Source: Isochrysis galbana
Taxonomy: Eukaryota > Haptophyta > Isochrysidales > Isochrysidaceae
Length of the DNA stretch: 64,000 bases
Assembly (NCBI GenBank): GCA_018136815.1
Contig: CM030931.1
Span: 10,365,072-10,429,071, forward strand
Direction of reading: 5' to 3'
Shown piece after piece: positions 27,706 to 37,983 of the stretch (positions are counted from its first letter, which is position 1; each line of letters starts with the position of its first letter). A model generated the notes under the pieces. The model ran no database searches. It was not told the origin of the DNA and saw only the letters and a program-made list of their open reading frames with translations. The translations under genes were made by a program, and so were the position numbers.

Positions 27706-30393
27706 ATGGACAAGTACAATATCCTGCGCAAGCTCGGGCAGGGCACGTACGGCTCGGTCTACCTGTGTGAGCAGAAGGACAGCGGCCGCCAGTGTGTCAT
27801 GAAGCGGATGGTGCTGCGCAACCTCTCGGAGAAGGAGCGCAGCTCGGCGCTCCAAGAGGCGCAGCTGCTCGAATCGCTCAACCACCCCAACATCGTCGCG
27901 TACGTTGACACTGTCTGCACAAGGTCGAAACTCTACCTCCTCATGCAGTTCTGCGACGGAGGCGACCTCGAGCACAAGCTCAACGATGTGCGTAAAGAGA
28001 AGGGCATGGTGCCTGACACGCAGGTCCTCGACTGGTTCGTTCAGATGGCGCTTGCGCTCCAGTACCTCCATTCCAAGCGTATACTGCACCGAGATCTCAA
28101 GACAGCCAACGTGTTCTTGACCGCCATCGGCATCGTCAAGCTGGGCGACTTCGGTGTGTCACGTGTCCTCTCAGCTACAACAGAGCTCGCGAAGACCTTC
28201 GTCGGCACGCCGTACTATCTTTCGCCGGAGCTGCTGAACAATTCGCCCTATGGTCAAGCGTCGGACGTGTGGGCGCTCGGCGTCATCTTCTACGAGATGT
28301 GCACACTGGCCCACCCATATGAGGCCAAGACCTTTCCTGCGCTTGCCCAGAAGATCCTGCATGACCCTCCGCCACTTATTCAGCCGTTGCGCACCTCGGC
28401 CCAAGTCGAGGAGCTCGAGAAGCTGAGCGCGGCAATGCTGTGCAAGGACTCCGAGGTGCGCCCCTCACTCCCCGAACTCCTCGAGTTTGACGTCGTGCAG
28501 GCTCGGATGCAAGCCTTCGTCGAGGAGGCGCAGCTCTCCGTTGAAAATCCTCCGCTGGTGTCAAGCGTACAACCAGTGTGTAGCCCTTCCAACCTGCCCA
28601 GCCAGTCCACGCTGCAGTCGTCGGAGTCGGAACACGCCCATAGCAGGCGCAACACGTCGCATAGTATTGAAGCGCACCGGGTCGAGACGTACCGCGAGCA
28701 AGACGACGACGGCGCGTTGCAGCGACCAACGAGTGACCAACGGCCGATTGCCATTCGTGGTCATACAAAGCATGACATCGGGGCAGAAGGAGGGCGCACT
28801 GAGCCGGCGGCCATCGCTCCGGCCAGATCATGGAGAGACGACTCCGCGGAGCTGCCCGGCCCACGCTACAAGGCACAGGGGACTCCCCAGCCCCGCTCGA
28901 GAGGGCCTTTGGACGGGGAGGCGGGTGTGGTGCCCTCGCAGGGCCAAGGTATGGAGGCAGGCTCGTTGATAGGCGACGTGAATCTGCCTTGCTTTGCACG
29001 TCGCGCCCAGGAATCTGTGTCCAACGCTGAGGCGGGGTCGCCGCGCTTGTCTACGCTTGGGAGCGCTGCCACGACTCCTTTTAAGCGTGGATCACGGCGC
29101 CAAGGATCGTTCAGCAAGGCATCAGGAATCGCGGGCGCGAGCACGCACTCGTTAGCAACCGGCGCTCGTGGTGGCACAGATCAATCAGTCTCACAGAGCG
29201 GCCACGGACTGACCCGTTTGCTCACGCCCGATGAACGGCTCGCCGAGATCGATCGGAAGCAGCGAGAGTTGCAGGCCCAAATGTCTCAGCTGCAGGTAGC
29301 CAAACAAAGGATGGAGCTGGAGGCCTCAATGCGGGCTTCGCTGCGCAGCGCGCCCAATGATGGGAGCTTATCTGCGTCCTACGCCGGAGACAGCACAGCA
29401 TATGCCGCGCCACAGGCGGGAGCTAGCGCTGGGAGAGTTGCGCCCAGCCCCGGAGACACCCGTGCGATCGACACCGGGCTCTCAAATCCTCACTTCAGCG
29501 AGCCCAAGGACGATTTGCGGCCAACTTTGGTACCTGCACACACACCACCAGCCACAGAGTGTCAAACACTGTCTTGGCCATCGGCGAGCATGGAGTCTAG
29601 CCATTTGTTACCGCACGCAACCTCAATGGATGAGTTCATTGAGCCGAGAGTAGAATCGGTCCAACGCTCCCTCGAGGAATGGAACGAGTGCTTTGCCGGA
29701 CGAGTACAGGCGCCGAAGGTGCTGCGCGACATGTCAGATTCGCCCTCCGCGGAGCGCGAGGGATCTGAGGTGGGTATACAGCTAACCCCATCGACTCAGC
29801 GAGAGGCATGGCGCAATGTACCTGAGCCTTTCGCGTCACCGTCTGCGATGATGGAGACATTGCGCGAATCAAGCGCCGCGAGCGGCGTGTCTCAGACGAG
29901 CATGCCGGAGGAGTACGAGGATGACTTCGAGTCGGACGATGAGGTACGCACCCAATACCACTCACTGCATCACGATCTCCTGCCCGTAAGCCCTTGCTTG
30001 TTGCCATTCCTTGATCAATACGTTCCCGTTCACCAAAATATCTTTGCGATGGCGTTGCAGGATGAAGATTCGGCTCGCATGCTTGGGTCAGCAATTGAAG
30101 AGGATGTGGCATCTGTGCTCCGTCGCATTTCGCTTGGGGACGAGAGCAATCCCTCTCCTCTAGGTGGGCTAGACGCCTCGAGTTCCGGGTACTTTGGGTC
30201 ATTCGCAGCAGGCCAGTCGCTACTGGAACTTGAGGCCACCGTCCGTCAGCTGCGGCAAGAGGTCGCGGAGAAGGCCATAGAACAAGAGCGCATGGACATG
30301 TTTTCAGCCACGTTGCACGAAGTCGCATCGCGCCTTACGCCGACACAGCCAGCAACGCGCAATGGCCCGCCCGCTTGTAGCTCGTACAGATGA
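27706..30393 (+). CDS. NEK-family (NIMA-related) serine/threonine kinase
   Basis: Predicted kinase of the NEK group, which acts at centrosomes, basal bodies and cilia. Residues 4-270 hold a complete kinase domain: glycine loop GQGTYGSV (11-18), Lys33, Glu52, HRD at 128-130, LKTANV, DFG 148-150, activation-loop Thr164 and GTPYYLSPE (168-176). The long tail is Ser/Pro-rich, with a coiled coil near residue 510-540 (LAEIDRKQRELQAQ), a PEEYEDDFESDDE motif like those of several ciliary kinases, and a final coiled coil (LLELEATVRQLRQEVAEK). 29944-30060 looks like a 117 bp intron (GAG-GTACGC ... TTGCAG-GAT) that is a multiple of three and stop-free, so both spliced (856 aa) and unspliced (895 aa) forms stay in frame. 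The start ATG follows a CT-rich leader. Confidence 0.9.
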   Translation: MDKYNILRKLGQGTYGSVYLCEQKDSGRQCVMKRMVLRNLSEKERSSALQEAQLLESLNHPNIVAYVDTVCTRSKLYLLMQFCDGGDLEHKLNDVRKEKGMVPDTQVLDWFVQMALALQYLHSKRILHRDLKTANVFLTAIGIVKLGDFGVSRVLSATTELAKTFVGTPYYLSPELLNNSPYGQASDVWALGVIFYEMCTLAHPYEAKTFPALAQKILHDPPPLIQPLRTSAQVEELEKLSAAMLCKDSEVRPSLPELLEFDVVQARMQAFVEEAQLSVENPPLVSSVQPVCSPSNLPSQSTLQSSESEHAHSRRNTSHSIEAHRVETYREQDDDGALQRPTSDQRPIAIRGHTKHDIGAEGGRTEPAAIAPARSWRDDSAELPGPRYKAQGTPQPRSRGPLDGEAGVVPSQGQGMEAGSLIGDVNLPCFARRAQESVSNAEAGSPRLSTLGSAATTPFKRGSRRQGSFSKASGIAGASTHSLATGARGGTDQSVSQSGHGLTRLLTPDERLAEIDRKQRELQAQMSQLQVAKQRMELEASMRASLRSAPNDGSLSASYAGDSTAYAAPQAGASAGRVAPSPGDTRAIDTGLSNPHFSEPKDDLRPTLVPAHTPPATECQTLSWPSASMESSHLLPHATSMDEFIEPRVESVQRSLEEWNECFAGRVQAPKVLRDMSDSPSAEREGSEVGIQLTPSTQREAWRNVPEPFASPSAMMETLRESSAASGVSQTSMPEEYEDDFESDDEVRTQYHSLHHDLLPVSPCLLPFLDQYVPVHQNIFAMALQDEDSARMLGSAIEEDVASVLRRISLGDESNPSPLGGLDASSSGYFGSFAAGQSLLELEATVRQLRQEVAEKAIEQERMDMFSATLHEVASRLTPTQPATRNGPPACSSYR

Positions 30394-30894
30394 TTCGGAG
30401 AACATCATGTGAAGCGGATGGTGAGGGAGCACGCTTTGCAAGCGGCCCGTGTGAATCTGTGCGTCAAGACGCGATTCGGTGGAGTGTCTTCTATTGAGCC
30501 CGCGGGCGCACCAAATCACTTAAGATCACCATGCTGGCAGCACGGTGACTACTTCAACGGTTGATTAACTCACAGTATCACGATCGACTACAAGGTGTTG
30601 TTACTTTGTGCTGTGGGAGGCGTAATCCTTGCCCTTCATTTTACGACGCTTGCGTTGGGATGTGGTATGCGGTATCGTACATCGTGATCTCGTCCCCATT
30701 GTTGGGGAGGATCGCGCCCCTCAAAGTATTGTCCCTCCAACACTTCCCTATATTGCTTATGGTTTTTGCGTTCTACTACACTACACTACCCACTACTACT
30801 GCACTAGCGTCGAGCAACAGCAGGCTCTCACTCGCGCTCGCGCTTGCTACTTGACGAAGGGGAGTTTCCGCTTTCACGCTCACGCTTGCTACTG
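30394..30894. other. Intergenic, no gene seen
   Basis: 30830-30900 contains two imperfect copies of a ~45 bp unit with CGCTTGCTACT(T)GA(C/A)GAAGGGG. Nothing else recognised. Confidence 0.4.
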
Positions 30895-31420
30895 AATGAA
30901 GGGGCGCTTCCCCACACGAGACCCGAGAAACTATAGGCCGATAACCTTATTGCAAAGCGACGATAAATACTAGCGAAAATACTTACCAACAAGAGCTGAA
31001 AGTAGTTATAAGGTATCATGAGGCACACATTCCCCAAAAGACAAAAGGCGTGCATAGGCGAAGCCATTCACTTGCTTCAACTCACCCCGGCCTAGCTAGA
31101 TGAAACCGGGGAGTCAGGACTCGTGCTGGCCCTAGATTGGGAAAAGGCTTTCGACAAAGTTAACGGGGGCTTCTACCACCTACCACCTCGCTCTCAGCCG
31201 ACTGCGATTCGCTCGGAGAAGACTTCCAAAGATACGCCAAGACTCTCACGAATACAGACGCCAAACCAATCAGATATATAAAGTCCAATGGCCAATGGCG
31301 GCCGGAGCTTCCCCTTCACATTCACAGGCGGAGTGCGCCAGGGGTGCCCGATATCGCCGCTAGCTTTCCTGTTGACCGCGGAAGCCCTGAAGCCCCTTAC
31401 TTACCAGAGTGATCAACGAG
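30895..31420 (+). pseudogene. Decayed LINE reverse-transcriptase fragment
   Basis: Conceptual translation with frameshifts and stops gives pieces matching the RT ORF of the 56-58.6 kb LINE in the same order: NYRPITLLQS, ILAKILTN, then EAIHLLQL, LDETGES-LVLALDWEKAFD, and a Gly-rich stretch corresponding to the region before the FADD motif. No 5' or 3' LINE end nearby. An old 5'-truncated or broken copy. Confidence 0.75.
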
Positions 31421-31768
31421 GAAGGACGATCCTTGATCCCTGAATAGCCCGTTAACAACCAGGACAACCACAAAAACTCCGACTTGTTATTAATGTACGG
31501 TCCTCGAAAACTCGAAAATACTACTACTAATGGGATTCTAGAAAACTCGACTGTTAATTGTCTGCCCTAGCCTTGGCGAATGGAGCCAAGGGCAATGTCA
31601 GTGTGAAGAGGCAAGAGGCAGTAAATACCGGGCGCCTAGTAGGTGTGTAGGTGTTTGGCGGTTGCCAAATCTGCGACACCACTGACTTCGGGCGCTCGAC
31701 TGGCGACCTCTGCGGCCTCAGCAGCATCTTCGCAGTTTGTCGCTGCAGCACTCCAGCAACCCCGGGAG
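31421..31768. other. Intergenic, no gene seen
   Basis: 31497-31555 contains two near-copies of CTCGAAAA(T/C)-ACT-ACT words. Nothing else recognised. Confidence 0.35.
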
Positions 31769-31875
31769 CCTAGATGGGAAATACAGTGAGGGGGCTTCCA
31801 AATACGGTAAATACAGCCTGTATTTGGCCTTCGTCCAAATACAGCCAAATACGGTACCAAATACAGTACCGGGGG
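31769..31875 (+). repeat. Word element W1, copy 3 (AAATAC variant)
   Basis: Starts CCTAGATGGG and ends in ACCGGGGGGGG. Seven word copies: AAATAC at 31779, 31800, 31809, 31837, 31847 and 31859, and one inverted (GTATTT, 31820). It aligns along its full length with the reverse strand of the copy at 63.9 kb, where all seven words read AAAAAC. The flanks GGGAG / CTCCC are inverted. Confidence 0.8.
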
Positions 31876-32594
31876 GGGGGGCTCCCATTCCCCAAGCCTC
31901 CCCCGTCGCCAATCGCCAGCATATGCCATATATTGCCCTAGCGCCAGCGCCAGCGCCCTCTCCCCCCCCGCCCCCCCTTCACCCATCACCCATCATCTCA
32001 TCATGATGAGAGCATGTGAGAATGTAGATGGAGCGTGTACCCCATCCTGAACCCCAACCCTGACCGTGCCTCGCGCGATCCGCGCTCGTTGCGCGCATGG
32101 CGCATGGCTGCAGCGGTACTGCATTGCGCAAACAAACAATGCAGCAATGCCCATTGCCCATTGCTGACACAATTCTCCTTCCCACCCCACTCTTGTGCAC
32201 CACAGGAACCTACAACTCGGTGCCCTGCCATGGGCCATCCATGGGCCTTCATTCAACGCTTGACTCCCCCTCTCACTCTGCTCGCTCACTCCCTCTTCCT
32301 ACTGCATTCATTTAACCCAAGCAGCACAAACCCCCTCGTCGTCCTCTGTTGTAGGTTGTAGGCACAAAACATCTCAACATCTCAACATATGACCAAACAG
32401 AGGGAGGACATGCCCTGAGGTGGCGGCGCTGCCCATGCCTAGCGCATGGGTATAGCGCCCTATCCAGCCATCTCTCCTTCCCCACAGCTCCTCTCTAATA
32501 ATCTGCTCCTCACCCTCCCATTCCCATTAGGCCCCCTCGCCTATGAGACCAAAACAGGATCATGGCGTGGGGACTTTCGACGCGCGCGCCTGCG
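31876..32594. other. Intergenic, no gene seen
   Basis: Pro/Ser-type frames on both strands, no domains. It contains CATCACCCATCATCTCATCATGATG near 31983-32005 only as short simple repeats. Confidence 0.35.
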
Positions 32595-32702
32595 CCACCG
32601 TCCAAATACGGAGGGTCATATTGAGGCAGTTTCAAATACGGTAAATACGGTCTGTATTTGGCCTTCGTCCAAATACGGTGAATACGTATTTCCCATCTAG
32701 GC
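32595..32702 (-). repeat. Word element W1, copy 4 (AAATAC variant, reverse orientation)
   Basis: Right end reads TTTCCCATCTAGG, the inverted form of the left end of copies 2 and 3. Its core, from CAAATACGGTAAATAC to CTTCGTCCAAATAC, is nearly identical to that of copy 3. All intact words are AAATAC or GTATTT. The left end is less clear. Confidence 0.75.
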
Positions 32703-33262
32703 CCGGGAGTGCGCAACGCTACCCCTTCGCCGTCTGAAGGAGCCTAGGCCCCAGACATGACCATGAATGCAAGCCGGGGCGCTCAGATGACCCGCCCGCC
32801 CGCCCCCGGGCTCTGCCGGGGTCTCTGCAGGGCCTGCAGGGACATCTTCACCTGCGTCTTCACCTGCGTCGGCGTGCGGCATCGGCCAGGGGCTCAGTGC
32901 ATGTGCGCATCTTCCCAGTTGGAATTTTTTATGGGGCAACTTCCATCCAATTGGAGCGACCTCTAGATGTCAAAGGGTAAGATCTTATCTCATCCCATAG
33001 AAATGGGTCACAACTTGATTCTTGATTCGGAGGAGAGAAAATTTAGTACTCCTACTACTCTGTATGAGTACTAACTACTAACTACCTCTAGTACGTGGAC
33101 AACTTTCGTGATTGGACGATTGATCAGGACACCGACCGATAGAAGAGAAAGAGTGAGCCAGGAAACCGAGATCCCGGTCGCACTGCCGCAGATTGCCCTC
33201 GTCCGAACGAACGGCACGCAGCCGGCCACTCAGGTCGCTGGGCTCTGGACGCGCAAGAGCTC
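32703..33262. other. Upstream region of the G-alpha gene
   Basis: No gene. 33035-33100 has short TACTACT/ACTAACTACTAAC repeats. The 60 bases before the start codon are GC-rich without a visible motif. Confidence 0.4.
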
Positions 33263-34333
33263 ATGCCATGTGGCGGCAGTGCGGCGGTCGACGTTGACGA
33301 AGAGCTCGTCGCAGCGCAGAAGCTGAGCAAGAAGATCGACAAGGAGATGAAGGCGGGCATGCATGCGGAAAACATGAAGAAGAAGATGCTTCTCCTCGGT
33401 GCAGGTGAATCAGGCAAGAGTACCATCTTCAAGCAGATGCAGGTGATCAGTTCGGGGGGCTACACGAAACAAGAACTTGCGTCGTTCAAATGGATTATCC
33501 ATCGAAATGTCCTGGACGCCATCCAGATCCTTGTGCGGCAAGCAGGCGAGTTTGGCATTCCAATCGCCGAGGAAAACGAGGAACGGGCAGAAAAAGTCGA
33601 GCTTTGGGAGGGTGAGAACATCAACCCAGAACTTGCAGAGGAGATTTCGATACTCTGGAAGGATCCGGGGATTCAAATCTGTTTCGAACGCCGAGCTGAA
33701 TTTCAGCTGGGAGACGCGAGTAAGTACTTCCTCGAGGCTGTTTCGCGAATTGGCATGCCTGACTTTGTGCCCACCGAGGAGGACGTGCTTCACGCACGCG
33801 TCCGCACCTCCGGCGTCGTGAGTAAAGAATTCCTTCTGAGTGGCCGTGTCGACCGCACTATTGAGCTGTTCGATGTCGGCGGCCAGCGCAGCGAACGACG
33901 TCGCTGGATCCACTACTTTGATCACGTAGACAGCATCATCTTTGTTGCAGCCATCTCTGAATACGACCAGGTCCTTGCTGAAGATGACTCTAAAAATCGG
34001 CTAGAGGAGGCGCTGGATCTCTTCGAGCAGATAGTTTCTAGCCGTCATTTTGATGGCACGTCTGTGTATCTCTTCCTGAACAAAAGGGATCTATTCGCCG
34101 AGAAGATTCGGAAGGTAGACCCCAAGTCATGGTTCCCTGACTACAAGGGTGGTTGCGATCATGACGCGGCCGCAGACTTCTTCAAGAAGAAGTTCCAAGA
34201 GCGAATGGAGGCAACCAAGAGCACCTCACCGCTCTACATGCACATGACATGCGCCACTGATACGGGAAACATCAAGTTTGTGCTCGATGCAATTTTCGAG
34301 GATGAAATGCAACAGCTTGGGGTGGAGATCTAG
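33263..34333 (+). CDS. Heterotrimeric G-protein alpha subunit
   Basis: 356 aa, one exon, normal family length. Guanine-nucleotide motifs are complete: P-loop GAGESGKST (46-54), switch I ARVRTSGVV with the catalytic Arg179, switch II DVGGQRSERRRW with Gln208, FLNKRDLF (Asn273-Asp276) and TCATDTGN (329-336). The helical domain lies at about 60-175. GTP-dependent signalling at the plasma membrane downstream of receptors is the family role. Odd point: it starts MPCGGS, not the usual MGCxxS, so Gly2 needed for N-myristoylation is absent, while Cys3 could still be palmitoylated. The C-terminus QLGVEI has no Cys at -4, so no pertussis-toxin site. Another start or an unseen upstream exon supplying MG is possible. 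Confidence 0.95.
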   Translation: MPCGGSAAVDVDEELVAAQKLSKKIDKEMKAGMHAENMKKKMLLLGAGESGKSTIFKQMQVISSGGYTKQELASFKWIIHRNVLDAIQILVRQAGEFGIPIAEENEERAEKVELWEGENINPELAEEISILWKDPGIQICFERRAEFQLGDASKYFLEAVSRIGMPDFVPTEEDVLHARVRTSGVVSKEFLLSGRVDRTIELFDVGGQRSERRRWIHYFDHVDSIIFVAAISEYDQVLAEDDSKNRLEEALDLFEQIVSSRHFDGTSVYLFLNKRDLFAEKIRKVDPKSWFPDYKGGCDHDAAADFFKKKFQERMEATKSTSPLYMHMTCATDTGNIKFVLDAIFEDEMQQLGVEI

Positions 34334-34965
34334 AAGAGGAGCTGCATCAAGCTCAATTCAGGCCGAGAAATTGGGTCTGCCTCTTCTAAATTGGCAAAAC
34401 CATAGGCAATCCTAGCTGCAGGGCGCGTGGTCAACGAGCAAAAAAAAACCGGAGACCAAGCCGTAACGATGTGCTGCCAATCATAGGCCGGTGTGCCACA
34501 TGTCGTGCACGAGCCTGAGGACGGACAACTGGGGCCCTTGGCACTTGAATTAATAAACGTACTACTAGTACATTTTTGAGGTGGACTTGAATTTAGGTGT
34601 ATTCTCGCTCTAGTTCTCCGATGTTTGCCAGTGCTTCACACGTGCCTTGGGCGTCAGCGATCCTTCACCCCGCGCTTTGCGGTGCCTGCGCCTAGCTCTA
34701 AAAATGTTTTTTCTTGAAGGTGCCTGCTACTGCTACGCTACTAGATGTAATCCTCACCCCAGGACCAGAACCTCCGCTGGACATCGCTCTTGCCCCATTC
34801 CCGCTCCCCTTCCCGCTGCCCCCTCGTTCCTTTATCTTCGGATTCGGGGGGTCGGCCCATGTGCACTACTTTGGGCCTAGCGTTGGGGTTGGGGGAGGGG
34901 GAGGGGGGGGCGGGGGGCGGGCCTCCTGGCGCGCGGTCGAGTGTCGGCTTGCTCTAAGGTGCCGC
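34334..34965. other. Intergenic
   Basis: No gene. 34745-34925 is related to 43.56-43.70 kb (CATTCCTTTTTCTTTGG-type block followed by a CACTAC...GGGCC segment), so it is an old repeat. A G-rich run lies at 34883-34922. Confidence 0.4.
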
Positions 34966-35422
34966 GTTGAACTATCGTTAAAACGATAGGGTCATGGAGC
35001 GCGCGCCGCCGCCCGCTCTCGCTGCCGCTGCCCTCGCCATGATGGACGAAGAGCTCACTGACACGCCGCTGTCGCCGAAGCGACCGCGTCAGGACGACCC
35101 TCCCAGCCAGGTGGGCACAGGAGCCAACCTGCCACGCCCGCGAACCACCGCGAACGACACGAACAAGGCCGCCATGCTGGCAGCAGCCAGCATGCAGCAC
35201 ACCTCATGCACAACACACAGCCACACCAGCCACACCACACCAGTGGGACACCTCCAAAGGGAAGGCCTCCGGGCCGGGACCCTACACAACCGCGGTACCG
35301 CCCTCGCGCTCCAGCGCGAGGGGCCGGCCCGGTACCATCTACAGCAGAACCCCAAGGGGGAAATGCCGCATCAAAACGAAGTGATGGACAAAGAGCAAAC
35401 AGGACCCCCCAGCAAGGGGTAC
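34966..35422 (+). mobile_element. LINE 5' end with ORF1 N-terminus (subfamily A)
   Basis: Starts with AACTATCGTTAAAACGATAG, then the ATG at 34994 (MERAPPPALAAAALAMMDEE). The first ~60 residues match the LINE at 58.9 kb almost exactly, including LSPKRPRQDDPP. The frame then runs in Thr/His/Gln-rich sequence to a stop at 35428. The rest of the element is missing or replaced by the inverted-repeat element that follows. Confidence 0.75.
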
Positions 35423-37092
35423 GGGTGACGGATTGGAGGTTATGGATGGAACAGGAGGGACCGAACGGGACGGAAGGTAGGCGGCGGCAGGCACGGCATT
35501 TTGGCCATTGGCGGGCGGGACGGGCAGACCATCTTCCATGGTTGGAAGATAGATGGCGGGCAGTGGCGAGGGCGAGCGCGAAGACGGAGCGGACATAGCG
35601 GATAGCGAGGGTGAGTGGGTGAGTGAGTGAGTGAGTGGATTTGGTTGGTGTTGTAAGATTGCTGGTTACGACTGAGCGAGAGCGAGAGCGAGAACGAGGG
35701 AGCGAGGAGCGACTGGGACGAGGGACGAGGGCGACAGAGGCCGACAAGGTACCAATCCGATGAGTCCGACAACAATCCGAGACACGCACACCTGACTTTC
35801 ACCCAACATTCCTCCACACTAACGTATCTTTCTCCACTTGGGCGGGGAAGACACAGAAGGAAGGAAACAAGGAAGAGAAAGCCGACAAGAGAGCGATGAT
35901 GCGACGGAAGAACCCCGGACACACAGGTGGCCCTCCTTGACGAAGACCTAGAGCCCGAGCCCGAGGAAGAGGCCGAATTTCCAGACTCCCACAAGATCAT
36001 TATCACCTTTACGGCGTACGAGAAAGGACACAAGGCCAAAGACGAAGAGGTCCTCGGCGCGATTGTCGCGCACCTCAACAAGTTGGAAGGCGTAGACCTC
36101 GAGCCCGAATTCCTATCCAAGAGCGCCTCCGGCCCTTGGGAGATTCTCGTCACGGCGGATTGCGCCAACCAATTCCGCGAAGAATACAAGGATGTGGCGG
36201 ACTTCCGCAAGGCGGGCATCCCCTGCCCGATGGCGGTCAAATATCAAACACTCGACGAAAAATTCAAAGAAATCCCGCGGGCGTCCAACAAGGCACTGGC
36301 CAGCGCGTTCAAAGATCAAAGACGCCTCAGCGCACCTAGTGGTGCGCAACTACAAATTTGAGTAAAAAAGCTTCATAACGATCAGCTCGCTCGCCAAAGC
36401 GGTCGAGAACCAAGGCTTCTTTTTTCTTCAAGGCAATCAAGAGCGAACCGAGATCCTCACCAAAGAAGGGGTTCTTGTAACGCAAGGTAAGAAGGAAGTC
36501 TACCATCTGTATGTCGCCCCAAAACACGGAATGTTCGCCTCCTTCGACTTCCCGCGCAAAATCATGCTTACCGTCAACGGGGCTCCATTCCCCATCGAAT
36601 ACTCCGTTCGCAACTGCCGCGAGCTTGGCGGCGACATCAAGAACCTAAACATCCACGCGGGGCCCAAAGGCTGCAAAGGGTACAACAAAGGTTACGCCAT
36701 GGCGTTCCATCCAGAAGCCTAACGAACGTCGATTCGCGAATGCGACAGGGGGGGGGGGGGGCAGTCATAATGGGGACGGTAGAAGTCCCGCGCCTTTGGC
36801 GCGGAGGAGGGGAGGGTTAATAGAAGTCACAAGTGTCAGAGCGGGGACGGTAGAAGTCCCGCACCTTGCGTGTCTCGGATTGTTGTCGGACTAGTCGGAT
36901 TGGTATCCTATCGGCCTCTGTCCTCTGTCGCCCTCGTTCGTCGCCCCAGTCGCTCCTCGCTCCCTCGTTCTCGCTCTCGCTTCTCGCTCCCGTCGTAACA
37001 AGCAATCTTACAACACCACTCCAACCAACCCACTCGCCCACTCGCACTCGATCTCCGTCCCATCCGTAACCTCCAGTCCCAGTCCGTCATCA
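35423..37092. mobile_element. 1.67 kb element with ~230 bp inverted-repeat arms
   Basis: The left arm (35423-35795, with an extra ~150 bp insert) is the reverse complement of the right arm (36862-37092). Shared blocks include GGAGGTTA(T/C)GGAT, GTGTTGTAAGATTGCT, GAACGAGGGAGCGAGGAGCG and CCGACAACAATCCGAGACACGC. The centre holds a + strand frame at 35927-36361 (acidic start EDLEPEPEEEAEF, then HKIIITFTAYEKGHK and GPWEILVTADCANQF). This is related to the C-terminal domain of LINE ORF1 at 22.5 kb. A downstream piece at 36487-36722 has stops before it. A direct repeat GGGGACGGTAGAAGTCCCGC lies at 36771 and 36842. The nature of the element is unclear: either a TIR transposon that captured ORF1 sequence, or an inverted rearranged retroelement. 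Confidence 0.65.
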
Positions 37093-37356
37093 GCGTGTGG
37101 CGTGTAGACTTCCCTCTTCCGTTCAGTTCGACATTTCTCTTACTTCAACTCCTGCCACACCACAGCCACATTCTCTCCCCCACCTCCAACCACATCCCCA
37201 AAGCTTGCACCAAGGGGATGACATCATGACATCGGATTTGGCATGTGCTCTGTGCTCTGTGTTCTTTCTTTTTTCAGGGCTTCAGTAGTGACCAGTAAGT
37301 TGGATTCCTACATGTAAAACGAGAGCGAACGGCGTCCTCGGCGCTCGTGGAGCGCG

Positions 37357-37983
37357 ATGCTCGCCCGTCGACTCGGGAGGCGCGCCCTCGGCAGCGTGGG
37401 GCTCCAACGTTGCGCGCTTTCTTTATCATGGGCTCCGCTCCAGAGGTCATGGACTGGACTGTGCACCTCCTCACAATCGGCTTTGCACTCGGGTGTCGAC
37501 TCCTCTCTGAAGTCCCATTCAGAGCAACATGACTCGGCTGTCGCGCAGGACTTCGACACGGCATCGTCCGCTGTGAGCAGCGCCGAGCTTCTCAGCGTGC
37601 CTCGACCGTTGGGTTCTGAGCCAGATCGCTTTGCCGTGATGGAATTAGGCGGTACTCAGTACAAGGTTTCAACCGACGATTTAATCACTGTGGAGCGGTT
37701 GCGTGGCTTTAACGTTGGGGAGAAATTCCGTAACGAGTCAGTACTCCTTGTTGGCTCGCGATCGGCGACCATAATCGGCTCCCCTCTAGTCCCCGGCGCC
37801 TACGTGGAGGCTATTATCGAAGAGCAAGCTCTGGCGAATAAGGTTATTGTCTTCAAGAAGAAGCGACGTAAGGGGTACCGACGGTGGAAGGGATATCGTG
37901 CAGCGTTGAGTGTGGTCCGCATCGGAGCTATCCGGCTGCCACCAGAACTAGAAGTGCAGATATCGCCTCCGACAAGTGGGTGA
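37357..37983 (+). CDS. Mitochondrial large-subunit ribosomal protein bL21m
   Basis: 208 aa from the ATG at 37357. The first ~35 residues (MLARRLGRRALGSVG) are Arg-rich with no acidic residue, a likely mitochondrial targeting peptide. A spacer follows to about residue 90. The bL21 domain covers about 92-200: FAVMELGGTQYKVSTDDLI, SVLLVGSRSATIIGSPLVPG, VIVFKKKRRKGYRRWKGYR and the final VVRIGAI strand, all diagnostic of the family. bL21 binds 23S-type rRNA in the large subunit. A plastid destination is possible from the leader alone, but the leader looks mitochondrial. Intron-free. Confidence 0.9.
   Translation: MLARRLGRRALGSVGLQRCALSLSWAPLQRSWTGLCTSSQSALHSGVDSSLKSHSEQHDSAVAQDFDTASSAVSSAELLSVPRPLGSEPDRFAVMELGGTQYKVSTDDLITVERLRGFNVGEKFRNESVLLVGSRSATIIGSPLVPGAYVEAIIEEQALANKVIVFKKKRRKGYRRWKGYRAALSVVRIGAIRLPPELEVQISPPTSG

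Noticed and set aside
27265..28089. 274-codon - strand frame
   Set aside because: Antisense of the NEK kinase and its CT-rich leader.
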